In this document: positions 1 through 8,317 of the stretch, piece by piece
Layout: each line of letters starts with the position of its first letter
Numbering within the stretch: position 1 is the first letter of the stretch
NCBI GenBank assembly: GCA_937951685.1
Contig: CALFBG010000190.1
Location: 1 to 54,629 of the forward strand
Reading direction: 5' to 3'
Source: an uncultured Saprospiraceae bacterium
Lineage (GTDB): Bacteria; Bacteroidota; Bacteroidia; Chitinophagales; Saprospiraceae
DNA: 54,629 nt
The notes under the pieces: model-generated
What the model was told of the DNA's origin: nothing
Database searches by the model: none
Seen by the model: the letters and a program-made list of their open reading frames with translations, nothing else
Translations under genes and position numbers: made by a program

Positions 1-1
1 T

Positions 2-164
2 GAAGTTGTTTTAAAATGGGGGTTGAAATTAGTTGTAAGCGCTTGGTTTTCAAGATGAAGCTCCATTTTTTTTTCGTAGCCATAGCTACGGGGAAAAAAA
101 TTAGCTGAAATATTGGAAATCAATGGCTTGCAAATAAATCATCTACCTATTTTAAAACAACTTC
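2..164. repeat. 163-bp palindromic intergenic element with 15-bp terminal inverted repeats
   Basis: The element begins with GAAGTTGTTTTAAAA (2-16) and ends with the exact reverse complement (150-164). Its exact centre is a perfect hairpin, CGTAGC-CATA-GCTACG (75-90), flanked by a T run on the left and an A run on the right. The arms in between are imperfectly complementary, so the whole unit could fold into one long stem. The right arm resembles the right arm of the element at 3551-3691. It has no coding capacity. It looks like a MITE or REP-type element, but its mobility is inferred, not shown. Confidence 0.7.
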
Positions 165-292
165 TCTGATAAAAGCGTAAAGAACAAAGCACGAAGTGCT
201 TGAAAATTATCCTATTTGTTGGGGCTTGAATCCTAAGAAATTAGGAATGGTACTTAAATATAGCATATTGGTTTGATTGGAGGAATCGAGTT

Positions 293-418
293 TTGAAAGC
301 ATTTGAACTTACGGATACTCAAATTGTTATCTTAGCAGCTTTAATTGGCTTGTCGCAGCAACAAGGACAAGATAGACAAGCCGAGATAGCAAACCACCGC
401 AAAATTCCAGAGGAGTAA
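293..418 (+). CDS. Possible 41-residue small protein (TTG start)
   Basis: This is a short open frame with a TTG start preceded by GGAGG about 9 nt upstream, which is unusual because genes here rarely show a Shine-Dalgarno. The predicted peptide has a hydrophobic stretch (IVILAALIGL, about residues 11-20) followed by a Gln/Arg-rich polar tail ending in IPEE. That layout would suit a small membrane-associated peptide. It lies between the palindromic element at 2-164 and the DUF4174 gene, on the same strand as that gene and about 50 bp before it. I recognise no family, and the frame could be chance. Confidence 0.25.
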   Translation: MKAFELTDTQIVILAALIGLSQQQGQDRQAEIANHRKIPEE

Positions 419-466
419 GCGCTTTTTCAAGAATTTCTTGTTGGATGAACACTAAAAAGGATACTT

Positions 467-916
467 ATGCAATACGGTAAAATGATCTTAATTTTTTGTT
501 TTTTGATGCTGGGTTTATGTACGATCACGACGATGGAAGCACAAGATTTATCCATCCATCAGTGGGAAAACAGAGTCCTACTTTTACTCGTGGAGGATAC
601 GCAGAACTTTAGCTATCAAGCACAATTATCCATTTTAAAATCACAGGAAAAAGCACTGAAAGATCGTAAAATACTAGTTTATCATCTACAAGCCAGTCAG
701 TACAAAAAAGGATTAAACGGAGAAGAATGGATCATTTCGCAAGGCGTATTCCAGCAATATAAAAGTTCGACTGCGCCTTTTGAAATCGTACTTTTAGGAC
801 TTGATGGCGGCGTCAAATTGCAACAAAGTAAATTGTTGCCCGCACAAGATTTGTTCAATTTAATTGATCAAATGCCCATGCGGAAAAGAGAATTAAAAAA
901 ACAGAAAAAACAATAG
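467..916 (+). CDS. DUF4174 domain secreted protein
   Basis: The 149-residue product has an N-terminal signal peptide (hydrophobic residues about 5-20, ending near MEAQ), so it is probably exported. The rest matches the DUF4174 pattern as I know it: a tryptophan followed by a hydrophobic strand (WENRVLLLLVED), a helix, then a glycine-rich strand pair (FEIVLLGLDGGVKL, about residues 105-118) and the terminal helix with DQMPMRKRE. The family is thought to adopt a thioredoxin-like fold but lacks a redox CxxC, and none is present here. The function is unknown. It ends two bases before the next gene, so the two are probably translated from one message. Confidence 0.75.
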   Translation: MQYGKMILIFCFLMLGLCTITTMEAQDLSIHQWENRVLLLLVEDTQNFSYQAQLSILKSQEKALKDRKILVYHLQASQYKKGLNGEEWIISQGVFQQYKSSTAPFEIVLLGLDGGVKLQQSKLLPAQDLFNLIDQMPMRKRELKKQKKQ

Positions 917-918
917 CT

Positions 919-1374
919 ATGTTGTTGGAAACCCTACAATTGCTCTTCAAAAGAGATTTACAACGCTTGCAAAAGGAATTGCTGGCTTACCAAAAAGAAA
1001 GTTTACTCTGGGAAACGCCCCAACAAGTGAATAATTCGGCGGGCAATCTTTGTTTGCATTTAATTGGTAACCTGAATCATTTTATCGGTGGTGTACTCGG
1101 TGGAACGGGCTACGTGCGGGAACGAGTCTTGGAATTTAGTCGGAAAGATGTTCCTCGGGCGGAATTAATCCAAGCAATTGAAGCTACAATGAAGACGGTT
1201 GAGGCGAGTTTGAGTAAATTGTCAGCCGCGAAACTTAGCGAGACTTATCCACTGTTGGTTTTTAAAGAAAAGACTTCTACGGAATATTTTCTCGTTCATT
1301 TGACCACGCATTTAAGTTACCATTTGGGACAAATTAGTTATCACCGGAGGATACTAGAGTCTTTACCCGCGTAG
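919..1374 (+). CDS. DinB-like (DUF1572-type) four-helix protein
   Basis: This 151-residue soluble helical protein has the spaced histidines of the DinB/YfiT superfamily: one in the first half (LHLIGNLNHFIGG, about residues 46-58) and a pair near the end (HLTTHLSYHLGQISYHRR, about 127-144). In the family such histidines bind a divalent metal, and the proteins act as metal-dependent transferases or have unknown roles. Translation probably couples to the DUF4174 gene, whose stop codon lies 2 bp upstream. A second DinB/DUF1572-type domain occurs in this window fused to a methyltransferase (33833-35218). The substrate cannot be told from sequence. Confidence 0.75.
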   Translation: MLLETLQLLFKRDLQRLQKELLAYQKESLLWETPQQVNNSAGNLCLHLIGNLNHFIGGVLGGTGYVRERVLEFSRKDVPRAELIQAIEATMKTVEASLSKLSAAKLSETYPLLVFKEKTSTEYFLVHLTTHLSYHLGQISYHRRILESLPA

Positions 1375-1431
1375 TCTAAAAAAGCGACCCGTACGCATTT
1401 TTATTAAAAAACAACCCTATTACGATACCTT

Positions 1432-2067
1432 ATGAAAGTTTTTAACCACAGCGATATCCTAGCCTTAGAAAAACGCTACCGCACGAACCTCATCAACAAA
1501 ATTTCGGGCTACAAAAGCGCACACTTGATTGGAACAAAAAATGCAGCGGGACAAACGAACCTTGCTGTCTTTAGTTCCGTGGTGCACATTGGCGCGAATC
1601 CACCTTACTTAGGCTTTATTATGCGACCCACTTCCGTGGAACGGCACACTTACGAGAATATCAAAAGTACGGGTTATTTTACCTTGAATATGATTACGGC
1701 AGATTTGCACGAACAAGCGCACCTCACTGCGGCTCGTTTCCCGAGGGAAAACTCTGAATTTGCCGCGACGGGACTGACCGAAGCTTATTTGGCAGACTTT
1801 CCTGCCCCTTTCGTAGAGGAAAGTGTGCTCAAAATCGGATTGTCTTTCGCCGAAGAGCAGTTGATTACCGTTAACCAAACCGTATTGATCGTTGGAAAAG
1901 TAGAGCAATTAATTGTGCCTACCGATGCCCTCAAAGCGGACGGCGACCTTGACTTAGAAGCTTTAAATACCGTTACCATCGGTGGATTGGATACTTACTA
2001 TACGGGAACAAAACTTGGTCGTTACGCGTACGCGAAAGCAAACGAATTGTTGAAGAAAATAGACTAA
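1432..2067 (+). CDS. Flavin reductase-like FMN-binding split-barrel protein
   Basis: The 211-residue protein fits the flavin reductase / DIM6-NTAB family. Its early strand-turn region (KSAHLIGTKNAAGQTNLAVFSS, about residues 27-48) is followed by the strand-helix PPYLGFIMRPTSVERHTYENIKSTGYFTLN (about 57-86), which in relatives contacts FMN phosphate. Later strands (VLIVGKVEQLIVP) complete the barrel. Such proteins use FMN with NAD(P)H or serve as flavin-binding oxidoreductases. There is no signal peptide, so it should be cytoplasmic. It follows the DinB-like gene by 57 bp on the same strand and may be co-transcribed. The reductant and partner are unknown. Confidence 0.8.
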   Translation: MKVFNHSDILALEKRYRTNLINKISGYKSAHLIGTKNAAGQTNLAVFSSVVHIGANPPYLGFIMRPTSVERHTYENIKSTGYFTLNMITADLHEQAHLTAARFPRENSEFAATGLTEAYLADFPAPFVEESVLKIGLSFAEEQLITVNQTVLIVGKVEQLIVPTDALKADGDLDLEALNTVTIGGLDTYYTGTKLGRYAYAKANELLKKID

Positions 2068-2217
2068 TCAATACGAGCAAACTTTCACGACAACCATCTT
2101 AATTTCCACGATCTTAGTCGATCTTTCTGGAATTTATTCCCTATTTATAATAGTTTGTGATAACAATAAAAGGATTGTCAACCTGAAGTTTTAAATAGCT
2201 TCTTAAACTATTGATTT

Positions 2218-2754
2218 ATGAAAAAGTTAGTTGGAATTATTTTGATCTTGATCTCCTTGGCACTTTTTGGTTTTCGGATTCAGAAAAAAATTGTATTAAA
2301 ACAAAACGTAACGGGCTACCTTAAAAGAGCTGCGGATGCTAATACCGTTAAAATTGCGCAGGGAGAAATTTCGAAAGTCTTAACGTACTTAGAGCAAGAA
2401 GAAATGACGGAAGGGTATACCTCGATTTTTTGGAAAACGCCCAATGAGGATATTGGCTTCTGGTATAGAAACTTGAAAGCAAGTTTGCAAGAGTTAAAGC
2501 AAGTCGAAAATGGAAGTACTTTGGAAAAAACAAATGTCTTGTTGAAGTTGCGAGAAACCTTGATGGATGGGGGAGGAGAAGGCAAAGTACGCGTCACGGT
2601 ACCCAAAGGCTTGAGTGCTTATCCAAACAATGGAATGTGGGCAACGTTGATGTTGCTTGCTTTTATTGGATTGATCGCAGGGGTGGGATATTTATTTCAC
2701 GATATTGATATGCAACCTAAGCAGGGAACAGGGAAAAGTGCTGGAGAAAGTTAA
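2218..2754 (+). CDS. Uncharacterised membrane protein with two helices
   Basis: I do not recognise a named family. The 178 residues show an N-terminal transmembrane helix (about residues 4-20, LVGIILILISLALFGF), a polar central part of about 120 residues that should be extracytoplasmic, and a second helix near the end (about 141-158, TLMLLAFIGLIAGVGYLF), followed by a short tail. The middle contains an aromatic-acidic patch (FWKTPNEDIGFWYRNLKASL, about 62-81) that looks conserved in character. The 150-bp upstream spacer separates it from the flavin reductase gene. No catalytic motif is visible. Confidence 0.65.
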   Translation: MKKLVGIILILISLALFGFRIQKKIVLKQNVTGYLKRAADANTVKIAQGEISKVLTYLEQEEMTEGYTSIFWKTPNEDIGFWYRNLKASLQELKQVENGSTLEKTNVLLKLRETLMDGGGEGKVRVTVPKGLSAYPNNGMWATLMLLAFIGLIAGVGYLFHDIDMQPKQGTGKSAGES

Positions 2755-2821
2755 GTGGAAATGTTTTTGATAATTAGTAATAATCTTTGTCTGCAACATC
2801 AATTCGTAAACATTTTTAGAG

Positions 2822-2836
2822 TTTTTAAACAACTTC
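2822..2836 (+). repeat. Copy of the CAACTTC terminal motif upstream of the DsbA-like gene
   Basis: TTTTTAAACAACTTC is the same 15-bp end motif that bounds the palindromic element at 2-164, with one base changed. It sits about 23 bp before the ATG of the DsbA-like gene. A degenerate partner (GGAAATGTTTTTGA) lies near 2758, so a worn 80-bp copy of the element is possible but weak. Confidence 0.4.
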
Positions 2837-2859
2837 ATTAAGCTTAAATAAAATAAAAA

Positions 2860-3561
2860 ATGAATTTAAACGAAAATCAAGAGGAGCACTCCGCTTGTGA
2901 TCCGGAAACGGCAAATGTGCAAACGAATAATCGCAAACCCAAGCTGGTTTATTATTACGATGCACTTTGTGGTTGGTGTTATGGATTTAGCGCCGTAATG
3001 AAACAGGTAGTAAAAGACTTTGGAGACCAAGTTGATCTTGAAGTGGTGAGCGGTGGTTTATTTCTCGGTGAGCGCGTAGGTCCCATCAACGAAGTAGCAC
3101 CTTACATCAAAGACGGAGCATATAAAACAGTGGAAGAAAAGACGGGCGTAAAATTTGGCGCTAAATTTTTAGAGGACATACAAGGGGAGGGAAGGATCGT
3201 GATGGATTCGTTGCCTCCTGCGATGGCTTTGTGCATCGTCAAAGAGCAATCCCCAGAACATCAATTGCAGTTCGCCGAAAGATTACTGCATTCCGTTTAC
3301 TCCGAAGGTTTAAACCCAGTTAACCTTAATTTACTTGGTCTGTATGCTACAGAAATAGGTTTTGATTCCATGAATTTTGCCATGCTGCTACAAACGCCTA
3401 AATATAAAGCAGCAGCAGAACAAGAGTTTGCGCGGTTTGCGCAAAGTCAGCTACCAGGAATGCCAGCTTTAGTTTTGGAAAAGGGAGCAGAACAGATTTT
3501 ACTGGCTAATGGTTATACGAGTTTTGAAGAATTGCGTGGGCGGTTGGAGCAAGTGGTGTAA
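2860..3561 (+). CDS. DsbA-family thioredoxin-fold oxidoreductase, cytoplasmic
   Basis: The 233-residue protein has a redox motif C37-G-W-C40 after the first beta strand (LVYYYDALCGWC), a long helical insertion typical of DsbA-like proteins, and the cis-proline region G-M-P-A-L (about residue 204) that faces the active site. There is no signal peptide; instead a polar N-terminal extension of about 27 residues, so it likely acts in the cytoplasm like FrnE/COG3531-type predicted disulfide isomerases. The exact substrate is unknown. The last codons and the TAA stop overlap the left end of a palindromic element (3551-3691), which may have set the current C-terminus. Confidence 0.85.
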   Translation: MNLNENQEEHSACDPETANVQTNNRKPKLVYYYDALCGWCYGFSAVMKQVVKDFGDQVDLEVVSGGLFLGERVGPINEVAPYIKDGAYKTVEEKTGVKFGAKFLEDIQGEGRIVMDSLPPAMALCIVKEQSPEHQLQFAERLLHSVYSEGLNPVNLNLLGLYATEIGFDSMNFAMLLQTPKYKAAAEQEFARFAQSQLPGMPALVLEKGAEQILLANGYTSFEELRGRLEQVV

Positions 3562-3691
3562 GGTAGCGCGGTTAAGATTAGTTTAGAAATTGATTTTCTG
3601 AGCTCGCTGGATCCGCTACGGAGGATAAAAAAGCTGAAAGCTGGACAAAAAGATCAATCCATAAACAGGTTTGTTTTTTTTAAACAACTTC
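3551..3691. repeat. Second palindromic element, overlapping a stop codon and a promoter
   Basis: The right end, TTTTTAAACAACTTC (3677-3691), matches the end of the 2-164 element. The right arm starting at GCTACGG (3615) follows the same order of words as in that element (GCTACGG, A run, GCTGAAA, TGGA, ATCAAT). The left arm shares GGTTrAraTTAGTT and a GAGCTC-type word. The left end, AAGTGGTGTAA (3551-3561), differs from the canonical AAGTTGTTTAA at two positions and contains the stop codon of the DsbA-like gene. A GGATCC palindrome lies near the middle. Confidence 0.55.
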
Positions 3692-3701
3692 TTTATCTTC
3701 G
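3671..3701 (+). promoter_or_regulatory. Bacteroidota-type promoter for the TPR-transglutaminase gene
   Basis: A TTG (3671-3673), a 20-bp spacer and TATCTTCG (3694-3701) match the Bacteroidota pattern TTG-N19-21-TAnnTTTG with one deviation in the -7 box. Transcription would start near 3708, about 100 nt before the ATG at 3808. The spacer is largely the right end of the palindromic element. Confidence 0.5.
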
Positions 3702-3807
3702 CACAACAAAGTATTGTGGGAGCATTACTTTTACGTGATATAGATAGCGTTGGTTCTAAAATAAGGATAAGGCCATCTGCTAGAGATAAGCATCAAAACA
3801 AAAAAAT

Positions 3808-6800
3808 ATGAAAACAACGCCAACTTCAACAAAGCTGATGCAACGCTTTGTTTATCCCATCCTCTGCATCCTCTTTTTCTTGTCATCTCTGAGTTTAATG
3901 GCACAATCCTCCTATCAAAAAGGCTGGCAAGCCTTAGATGAGGCAGATGTAGAAGGAGCAATTGTTCAATTTAAAGCAGCCCTTAAGGAAGAAAAAAACG
4001 TGGATCAAGCTTTACTTTGCTTGAATTTATTGGAAGGAGATCGTAATCACGCCAAGGAAGCATTAGCATATTTTCAACAATACATGGAACGGAACCCCGA
4101 TTTTTATCCTGCGCTGTTCGCCATGTGGAATGACGCAGGTATGATTAGCTTACCAAGCTATAAATCTAAAGGACAGTTAGCGCTATTACAACAATTAGCA
4201 GCGCGCAAGGATAATAAATTAGCACGGGCAACCCTTTACCATCTTTGTTTTCATTACCGAATGTCTAATGACTTTGAACAGATGAAAGTCATTTCAAAGG
4301 AGCTTTCTACCTTGAATACATGGCAGTTTGTTGGTCCTTTTGATAATGTCATGAATAACGGGTTTGATAAATCTTTTGGTCCACTAGAACATCCTGAACC
4401 GACGGCCAGTTTTACGTCTAAATATGGTGCACCAGTAAGTTGGTTTGAACCTAGAAATAAATCGCTAGAAGGATATGTATTTATTGACAATTACTTTTTG
4501 AGTAGTAGTTCGATTGTGTATGGCCAAACTTTTGTTGAGTTGCCACAAGAGCAGTCCGTTGTACTAAAGTTGGGATATTCAGGCTCGCTTAAAGTTTGGA
4601 TTAATGACCAAGAAATTTATGCACAGAAAAAACTACGGCGCACGGAACTAGACTTTTATGCCTTTGAAGTAAAATTGAACAAAGGGTACAATCGGATTTT
4701 GGTGCAACTAGGAGATTTTAATGAAAATACGGCGAGTTATTCCCTGCGGTTGACGGATCTCAACGGAGAGGCTTTGTCGTTCCCAATGAGTGCTTCTCCA
4801 AAAAAATATACCCAACAACCAATTCAGGTCAAAGCGCAGCCACATTTTGCGGTTACTCATTTTGAACAACAAGCGAAGGATCAATCAGATTTGTTGAATC
4901 AATTGCTTTTGGCAAAAACTTATGAGCGTTCTTTTGACTTGCAACGGGCAGAAAATATTTATACGACCCTTTACGAAAAACATCCTAAAAATTATTTTGT
5001 GCTTCGACAGCTTATTCTGTTGTACGAAAAAACAGCGAATACAACGAGTCAAAACAAGTACTTTGGCTTATTTGAAAAGTACTATCCCGAGAGCTTAGAT
5101 ATTTTAGATGCGGAGTTGCAGGAAGCCTTTAAAGATAAGGATAAGAAGAAATACGAGGAGAAAACGAATCTTTATTTATCGAAATATGGAAATCCATATT
5201 TATCGCTTTCTTTTCAGGTCGGGCTGGCGAGTTTGGAGAATGATGTATCTACGATTTTGTCGCTTACAGATTCTTTGTATAAACGTTATCCACTAGAAAA
5301 AGAGGTGGTTTTATCGAAGTTTAAACTTGAAAAAGATTATTATTCAAATCCCGAAAAAGCGAAGCAAGTACTCATTGATTATTTACAACGGCGCTATAAT
5401 TATTCTTTCGTTGTAAACCTTGCGGAGTTATATCTCAAAGAGGGAAACTTTGATCAAGCGATGGCAATTTATGAAAATCAACAGCGTCACGCACCGGCCA
5501 CAAATGTTTTTTTGAAGAAGATGGTGAATATCGAATCCCGTCAACAAAAATATGACGAAGCGATTGCGATTAGTGAGCAAATCTTAGCGCAGCGACCGTC
5601 TGATTATTTGACGATCAAGGATATTGCAGTGCTTTCTGAATTTAAAAAAGATAAGGTAAAAGCACTAAAGTTTTATGAAAAATCTATCGCTTTTAATCCT
5701 TTCTCTTTCGAAACGAACGAGAAAATTAGAACATTGAAAGACTTACCCAAAGCCATGACTTTAGTTCCTGAAGTAAAACCGCATGAGCTTATCAAAGCGT
5801 ATGAAGCCGCAGAAAAGTCGGATAAAAAAGAGAGCTACGATATCCTCTTGGATACAAAGTCGAATATCCTTTTCAAATCGAGTGCGCTAGGAACGGTACA
5901 TAGTTATATCGTTAAAATCAATACTGAAAGTGCGATCGAAGAATGGCAACGCGTTTCCTTTGGATCGGATTCTAATTTCAGATTCAAATTTAAAGAAACG
6001 AAAACGATCAAAAAGGATGGTACCGAAATTGCAGCGGAACGCAATCAAATGGAAGTTGTATTTACAAATCTAGAAGTTGGAGATTATGTCTTTATCAGTT
6101 ACGCTGAAGTCCAAACGGGTGGCGGCAAAACGACGAAATTTGTGAGTGATGAATTTGCTTTGAATACCTACAATCCTTCTTACTTACAAGATTTTAATCT
6201 CTACGCGGAAGAAGGAATTGCGATCAATCACACAACTTCTCTGGGGAAAATAAAACCTCAAATCGAAAATAAAGAAGGCTTTGTACATTACAACTGGTCC
6301 GCAACTTTTCCTCCAATTATTAAATCAGAAAACTTTGCGCCTCCTTTTTATGATTTATCCGAAACGGTACACTATTCGGTCAATCAATCGTGGGCAGAAA
6401 TTGTGGATTGGTACAGCGATTTGTCTTCTCAGCAAGCAGAACCAGATTATACGGTAGAGCAAATTGCTCAAGACTTATTAGGAGAACACCAAGGAAGTGA
6501 GGATGAGAAGTTTCGCCTAATTTATGATTTTGTTTGTAAAAATATTCAATACAGTTCTATCGATTTCCGGCAAAGTGGTTATATCCCACAACGGGCTTCT
6601 AATACCTATCATTCGCGTCTGGGAGATTGTAAAGATGTTTCGACCCTCTTCGTCTCAATTGCCCGAGCTGCTGGTTTAAAAGCTAATTTGGTCTTGATCA
6701 ATACGAGTGATAATGGTAAAAAAAGTGTCTTGCTGCCATCGCTTAATTTTAATCATTGTATCGTAAAAACTTACACGGATCACGAGCGTAAATTTTTGGA

Positions 6801-7578
6801 ATTGACGGATCCTAATTTGCCTTACGGACATTTATATTATTACCACAAAATGGCGCCCATTCTCGAAATTCCACACCGTGAGAGTACACAAGGAGTAAGT
6901 TTGGCGTACCTCGATTTTAACGATGGATACCAAAATTGGGTCAAACGGACGACGGAAGTAGCGGTCGGATCAGATAACAAAATTAAAATTTCGGCACAAG
7001 CAACATTTCAAGGGACTACGGCTGCTAATGTTTGCTACAGGTATTACAATGAAGATGCTACTCGTCGAAAAGAATTGCTAAAAGAACGATTCGCTACTAG
7101 GTTTAAGTCTAATCTTTCGGTAGAAGCGGTATCCTTCCCACATTTAGAACCTTTATCTAACCGCGCAGCGTATCATCACAAAATTATCGTGGAGAATGAT
7201 ATTTTAAAACTGGGTTCCATGAAAACGTTCAAGGTGCCTTTTAGTGATGTTTTAATCGCAATGAGTGTTTTTGAAGAAGGGGAACGAAGCTACGGTTTTG
7301 ATTATGTGCGCTACGAAGACTCGGAGTTGTACGAAGAGACCATTACCGTTACACTTCCTGCGGGCAGCAAGTTTATTGAAGTTCCCAAGAACGCTCATTT
7401 TGAATTTAATAAAAATGTCTACGACCTGAAATTTGAAAAAACAACTGATACTTCCTTAACGGTGTCCCGCAGCTATCACGCTAATCGCGAGCAGATCAAG
7501 CTAAAAGATTTTGGTGCGTTTAAGGATTTTATGACGCAAGTCAACGAAGCGGAAAATACCCATTTGTTATTTAAATAA
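3808..7578 (+). CDS. Secreted TPR / DUF3857 / transglutaminase-like protein
   Basis: This 1256-residue protein starts with a signal peptide (hydrophobic to about residue 31, ending SLMAQ). Next come N-terminal helical repeats, a beta domain near 170-320 that looks like a sugar-binding or PA14-type jelly roll (WQFVGPFDN, LKVWINDQEIY), TPR-like repeats near 360-650, a DUF3857 beta domain near 700-850, and a transglutaminase-like core. The catalytic triad is visible as Cys941 (LGDCKDVSTLF), His983 (NHCIV) and Asp1001 (ELTDPN). Family members are periplasmic or outer-membrane associated and of unclear substrate. It has its own promoter and a weak terminator. The triad is intact, so an active thiol enzyme is plausible. 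Confidence 0.85.
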   Translation: MKTTPTSTKLMQRFVYPILCILFFLSSLSLMAQSSYQKGWQALDEADVEGAIVQFKAALKEEKNVDQALLCLNLLEGDRNHAKEALAYFQQYMERNPDFYPALFAMWNDAGMISLPSYKSKGQLALLQQLAARKDNKLARATLYHLCFHYRMSNDFEQMKVISKELSTLNTWQFVGPFDNVMNNGFDKSFGPLEHPEPTASFTSKYGAPVSWFEPRNKSLEGYVFIDNYFLSSSSIVYGQTFVELPQEQSVVLKLGYSGSLKVWINDQEIYAQKKLRRTELDFYAFEVKLNKGYNRILVQLGDFNENTASYSLRLTDLNGEALSFPMSASPKKYTQQPIQVKAQPHFAVTHFEQQAKDQSDLLNQLLLAKTYERSFDLQRAENIYTTLYEKHPKNYFVLRQLILLYEKTANTTSQNKYFGLFEKYYPESLDILDAELQEAFKDKDKKKYEEKTNLYLSKYGNPYLSLSFQVGLASLENDVSTILSLTDSLYKRYPLEKEVVLSKFKLEKDYYSNPEKAKQVLIDYLQRRYNYSFVVNLAELYLKEGNFDQAMAIYENQQRHAPATNVFLKKMVNIESRQQKYDEAIAISEQILAQRPSDYLTIKDIAVLSEFKKDKVKALKFYEKSIAFNPFSFETNEKIRTLKDLPKAMTLVPEVKPHELIKAYEAAEKSDKKESYDILLDTKSNILFKSSALGTVHSYIVKINTESAIEEWQRVSFGSDSNFRFKFKETKTIKKDGTEIAAERNQMEVVFTNLEVGDYVFISYAEVQTGGGKTTKFVSDEFALNTYNPSYLQDFNLYAEEGIAINHTTSLGKIKPQIENKEGFVHYNWSATFPPIIKSENFAPPFYDLSETVHYSVNQSWAEIVDWYSDLSSQQAEPDYTVEQIAQDLLGEHQGSEDEKFRLIYDFVCKNIQYSSIDFRQSGYIPQRASNTYHSRLGDCKDVSTLFVSIARAAGLKANLVLINTSDNGKKSVLLPSLNFNHCIVKTYTDHERKFLELTDPNLPYGHLYYYHKMAPILEIPHRESTQGVSLAYLDFNDGYQNWVKRTTEVAVGSDNKIKISAQATFQGTTAANVCYRYYNEDATRRKELLKERFATRFKSNLSVEAVSFPHLEPLSNRAAYHHKIIVENDILKLGSMKTFKVPFSDVLIAMSVFEEGERSYGFDYVRYEDSELYEETITVTLPAGSKFIEVPKNAHFEFNKNVYDLKFEKTTDTSLTVSRSYHANREQIKLKDFGAFKDFMTQVNEAENTHLLFK

Positions 7579-7592
7579 GCTAAGGGGAATCG

Positions 7593-7625
7593 AGCTTTCA
7601 ATGAATGAAATGAGGAAGGCTTTTT
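7593..7625 (+). terminator. Weak rho-independent terminator after the TPR-transglutaminase gene
   Basis: AGCTTTC (7593-7599) pairs with GAAGGCT (7615-7621) with one G-T pair and a 15-nt loop, followed by TTTT. It lies 15 bp beyond the stop codon. The stem is short, so confidence is limited. A perfect separate hairpin TCCGAG-N6-CTCGGA without a T run follows at 7717-7734. Confidence 0.35.
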
Positions 7626-7807
7626 GATCGGTCAACTAAAAATACGAACAATATGATCGTGTGGGGAGGTTTAGGGTACGTCGCTAGGTCTTGTATCGCA
7701 GCAGATAGCGCAACTTTCCGAGCAGCAACTCGGAGCTAAGATTTTATAACATTGATGTCGTTAAATTTGGTAAGAATACGAAATAGTGTAAGAACACATT
7801 GCCCCAT

Positions 7808-8317
7808 TTACAACTGTGTATCCACCCAATTTCCGTGCAAACGCAATACCTTTTCCACTACGTCTCTCACACAACCCGTACCGCCATCTTTCGGCGAAAC
7901 GTAGGACGCAATTTCTAGAATTTCGTGCGCCGCATCTTGTGGACAACAGGGGAGTGCAACGTGCTGCATCACCTCCCAATCGGGAAGATCATCTCCCATG
8001 TAAAGGACTTCCTTGGCGCTAATGCCTTGGTCTTTGAGGTAAGTATTGAAAACGGAAATTTTGTCGGAGACTCCTGCAAAAACATCCGTGATGCCCAAGC
8101 CATTCAACCGTTTGATGACACCTTGTGATTTACCGCCGGTGATGATACACACGCGGTATCCTTTTTGAACGGCTCGCTTTAAGGCAAACCCATCGCGAGT
8201 GTGCATGGTTCGCAGCAACGAACCGTTTTCCAAAACTAATAAATTGCTATTCGTTAGCACCCCATCAACATCGAAAATCAGGGTGCTAATATCTCGAAAT
8301 TTTTCTAAGTAATTCAT
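7808..8317 (-). CDS. kdsC: KdsC-type HAD phosphatase (KDO 8-phosphate phosphatase)
   Basis: The 169-residue length and motif set are those of the C0-type HAD phosphatase KdsC, which hydrolyses 3-deoxy-D-manno-octulosonate 8-phosphate in lipopolysaccharide core synthesis. Motif I is D16-V-D18-G-V-L-T, motif II is IITGGKS with Lys63, and motif III is MGDD (Asp109, Asp110) followed by LPDWEVM. There is no cap domain, as expected for this tetrameric family. Its ATG abuts the stop codon of iscX directly, so the genes are almost certainly co-transcribed from the ferredoxin promoter. Coupling an envelope-sugar gene to Fe-S genes is unexpected. A CMP-NeuA-type phosphatase of the same subfamily is the main alternative. 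Confidence 0.88.
   Translation of the reverse strand: MNYLEKFRDISTLIFDVDGVLTNSNLLVLENGSLLRTMHTRDGFALKRAVQKGYRVCIITGGKSQGVIKRLNGLGITDVFAGVSDKISVFNTYLKDQGISAKEVLYMGDDLPDWEVMQHVALPCCPQDAAHEILEIASYVSPKDGGTGCVRDVVEKVLRLHGNWVDTQL

Noticed and set aside
1..466. Rho-independent terminator at the CGTAGC-CATA-GCTACG hairpin (65-100)
   Set aside because: The hairpin has a T tract on the left and an A tract on the right, but it is the exact centre of the 2-164 palindromic element, which explains it better.
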